Shown here in pieces: positions 62,768 through 64,000 of a DNA stretch of 64,000 nt. The DNA comes from Burkholderia sp. Ax-1724 (GTDB taxonomy: Bacteria > Pseudomonadota > Gammaproteobacteria > Burkholderiales > Burkholderiaceae): positions 186,001 through 250,000 of the forward strand of contig NZ_VWWL01000006.1 in the NCBI RefSeq assembly GCF_011752995.1. The letters run 5' to 3'. Position numbers and translations under genes: made by a program. The notes beneath the pieces are model-generated. The model saw nothing but the letters and a program-made list of their open reading frames with translations, did no database searches and was not told the DNA's origin. Numbering within the stretch: position 1 is the stretch's first letter; every line of letters starts with the position of its first letter.

Positions 62768-62823
62768 GCCGGTTGCCGCGGCCATCCGTGGCCGCAGGGC
62801 GGCGGTGGTGGGAACGGGAGGCC

Positions 62824-62871
62824 GCTTGCAGTGCCGCTTGCAGTGCCGCTTGTAATACCGCTTGCAGTGCC
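62824..62871. repeat. 12-bp tandem repeat, 4 copies
   Basis: GCTTGCAGTGCC occurs in three perfect copies plus one variant (GCTTGTAATACC, third position) in the gap after pdxY. Nothing else is seen in this 227-nt gap apart from the promoter region of the next gene. Confidence 0.9.
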
Positions 62872-62994
62872 GGCTGAAGCCCCCGGCCACGCCCCGACGA
62901 CGGCCGCCCTATAATGCGTGCCGCGTGGACCGAGGCAACACCCCAGCGTCCACGGTATTTTTCAGGCATCCGGCATTCAGCAGACGAGGCATCG

Positions 62995-63456
62995 ATGGAC
63001 GGTCATATCCGCAGCGAGCGGGAAGAATTTTTTGAGCAGTTGTGCATGAGCGTCGACGCGGACGAAGCGCACGAACAGGAAGCGATCGAGTTCTTCGAGA
63101 ACCAGTTCGACCAGCCCGATTTCGATCCCGCGCAATGGCTCGACATCGCGCTCTACTACTCGCCGGCCGTCGCGCGCGGCATCGTCGACATGGTGACGGC
63201 CGACGACAAGGCACGCAGCAACATCGCCGACGTCATCGCCGACAATCTCGACATCTCCTACGGCGAGGACGAGTGCCAGCAGTTCGCGGAAACAATCGAA
63301 TTCGCGCTGAACAACGGCGTGCCGGTCGATCTCGACGTCGTGCTCGACGGCTGCCAGCGCGCGATCGACGACCTCGACACCTGGGCCGACGAAGACACCA
63401 AGGCGCCGCTCCTGCGTCTGCGCGAAGAACTGCTGCGCCAGCAGGGCGAGCGCTAG
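62995..63456 (+). CDS. 153-aa acidic protein of unknown function
   Basis: MDGHIRSEREEFFEQLCMSV begins a soluble, strongly acidic, mainly helical protein (AIEFFENQFDQPDFDPAQWL, DNLDISYGEDECQQFAETIE, CQRAIDDLDTWADEDTKAPL). GAGG lies shortly before ATG 62995, and a terminator follows. Composition and codon use are those of a real gene. No family is recognised; it resembles conserved hypothetical proteins of betaproteobacteria. Confidence 0.75.
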   Translation: MDGHIRSEREEFFEQLCMSVDADEAHEQEAIEFFENQFDQPDFDPAQWLDIALYYSPAVARGIVDMVTADDKARSNIADVIADNLDISYGEDECQQFAETIEFALNNGVPVDLDVVLDGCQRAIDDLDTWADEDTKAPLLRLREELLRQQGER

Positions 63457-63472
63457 GCCCGCACGCGAAACC

Positions 63473-63502
63473 GCCCGGGACTACCCGGGCCTCCCCCTTT
63501 TT
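63473..63502 (+). terminator. rho-independent terminator
   Basis: GCCCGGG (63473-63479) pairs with CCCGGGC (63484-63490) around ACTA. A TTTTT tract follows after 7 nt. It separates the acidic protein gene from the convergent gene at the right edge. Confidence 0.65.
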
Positions 63503-63516
63503 CTTCGCCGCAGCCG

Positions 63517-64000
63517 CTATCTCGTCCCCGCCGCCCTGACCACGACCTCGGCGTCGAGATCGCGCTCGATGCGCACGAGGTCGTCTTTCAGCGCGGCGAA
63601 TTCGTCGGCCGAACACATCTGATGGCCGAACGCGGCGCGCAGATGCCGCCGCACCTGCAAGGTGCGCGTCGCGGAATCGAACACATAGCGCGAAGAAAAC
63701 GCGAGCATGCGATCCTCGACCGTGCTGTCGCCCGGCAAGTCGGTCACGCGCGCGAAACGCGGCAGCGTCATCTCCAACGTCTCGTCGAACTCGCCGCCGA
63801 TGCAGACCCACGGCTGCGTTCTAAGCGGCTCGGCCAGCCACGCCTCGACCTGCGAGCCCATCCCGCCCGCGAGGCTCGTCAACGCCGGCACCGCGCTCGT
63901 GCCGTCCGGCCAGATCAGATGCGGCACACTGCCCTGCATCGAGGCCGCGAACGGTCCGCCCGTTGCGGCCACGTCGCCGGTACGCAATTGCGCGCTGCCG
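63517..64000 (-). CDS. C-terminal part of a DUF3857/transglutaminase-type protein, cut by window edge
   Basis: The frame is open to the right edge (GSAQLRTGDVAATGG upstream of a possible TTG at 63987), so about 160 C-terminal residues are seen. LPRFARVTDLPGDSTVEDRM, then FSSRYVFDSATRTLQVRRHL and FAALKDDLVRIERDLDAEVV, match the end of large periplasmic proteins that combine DUF3857 with a transglutaminase-like domain. The catalytic part lies outside the window. Assignment is from the C-terminal pattern only. Confidence 0.6.
   Translation of the reverse strand, partial: GSAQLRTGDVAATGGPFAASMQGSVPHLIWPDGTSAVPALTSLAGGMGSQVEAWLAEPLRTQPWVCIGGEFDETLEMTLPRFARVTDLPGDSTVEDRMLAFSSRYVFDSATRTLQVRRHLRAAFGHQMCSADEFAALKDDLVRIERDLDAEVVVRAAGTR

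Overview
The window reads as chromosomal DNA of a high-GC betaproteobacterium of the Burkholderiaceae (Burkholderia, Paraburkholderia or Caballeronia type). This rests on codon usage and on the gene set: a two-subunit arginine succinyltransferase (AruF/AruG) pathway joined to a HisQMP transporter and an AraC-type ArgR, an MdtABC pump, glgC-glgA, YuxH-like EAL-HDOD proteins and a CHASE3-type histidine kinase. No tRNA, rRNA, CRISPR array or intact insertion sequence is seen. Species assignment is inference.

Positions 1-2450 are a degraded mobile islet. It holds the broken 5' end of a tyrosine integrase, a lysin killed by a stop codon, an excisionase-like scrap, and two minus-strand cassettes that look like orphan polymorphic-toxin modules with their partners. 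One partner is a DUF4279-type protein that runs off the left edge. A second toxin islet at 5744-6531 carries a Tlde1-like (DUF2778) peptidoglycan L,D-transpeptidase effector broken by two -1 frameshifts. It is followed by an intact small membrane protein, probably its immunity protein, and a terminator. Between the islets lie a FUSC/YccS-type membrane protein and a small membrane protein.

6550-19480 is housekeeping DNA. It has an Lrp-type regulator divergent from a cysteine-dioxygenase-like cupin, an MscS channel, an NAD(P)-binding oxidoreductase with an Rrf2 regulator (both carrying the same palindromic operator), a lipoprotein, a DJ-1/PfpI protein and a CHASE3 histidine kinase. It also has an AmtB with a sigma-54 promoter and NtrC-like site, a fluoride riboswitch plus crcB, and a cobalamin riboswitch plus a NiCoT transporter. 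19943-29125 holds an IclR regulator and an MdtABC-type RND pump without an outer-membrane partner. 29339-37339 holds a small membrane protein, a secreted peroxiredoxin and a cluster of four HDOD/EAL/GGDEF signalling proteins.

37707-49574 is one long minus-strand arginine locus. In transcription order it is hisQ-hisM-hisP-argR-astC-astA(aruF)-astA(aruG)-astD-astB-astE and an amino-acid-binding protein. It takes up basic amino acids, senses arginine and degrades it to glutamate and succinate.

49881-64000 holds a hipBA module preceded by an unusual palindromic repeat pair, a patatin phospholipase, a BamE-like lipoprotein, a four-domain rhodanese, a luciferase-like monooxygenase and a secreted alpha/beta hydrolase. 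It continues with glgC-glgA, pdxY, a 153-residue unknown, and the C-terminus of a probable DUF3857/transglutaminase-type protein cut by the right edge.

A recurring oddity is the number of short perfect tandem repeats (units of 7, 8, 12, 13 and 16 bp, all with different sequences) in intergenic gaps and protein linkers.
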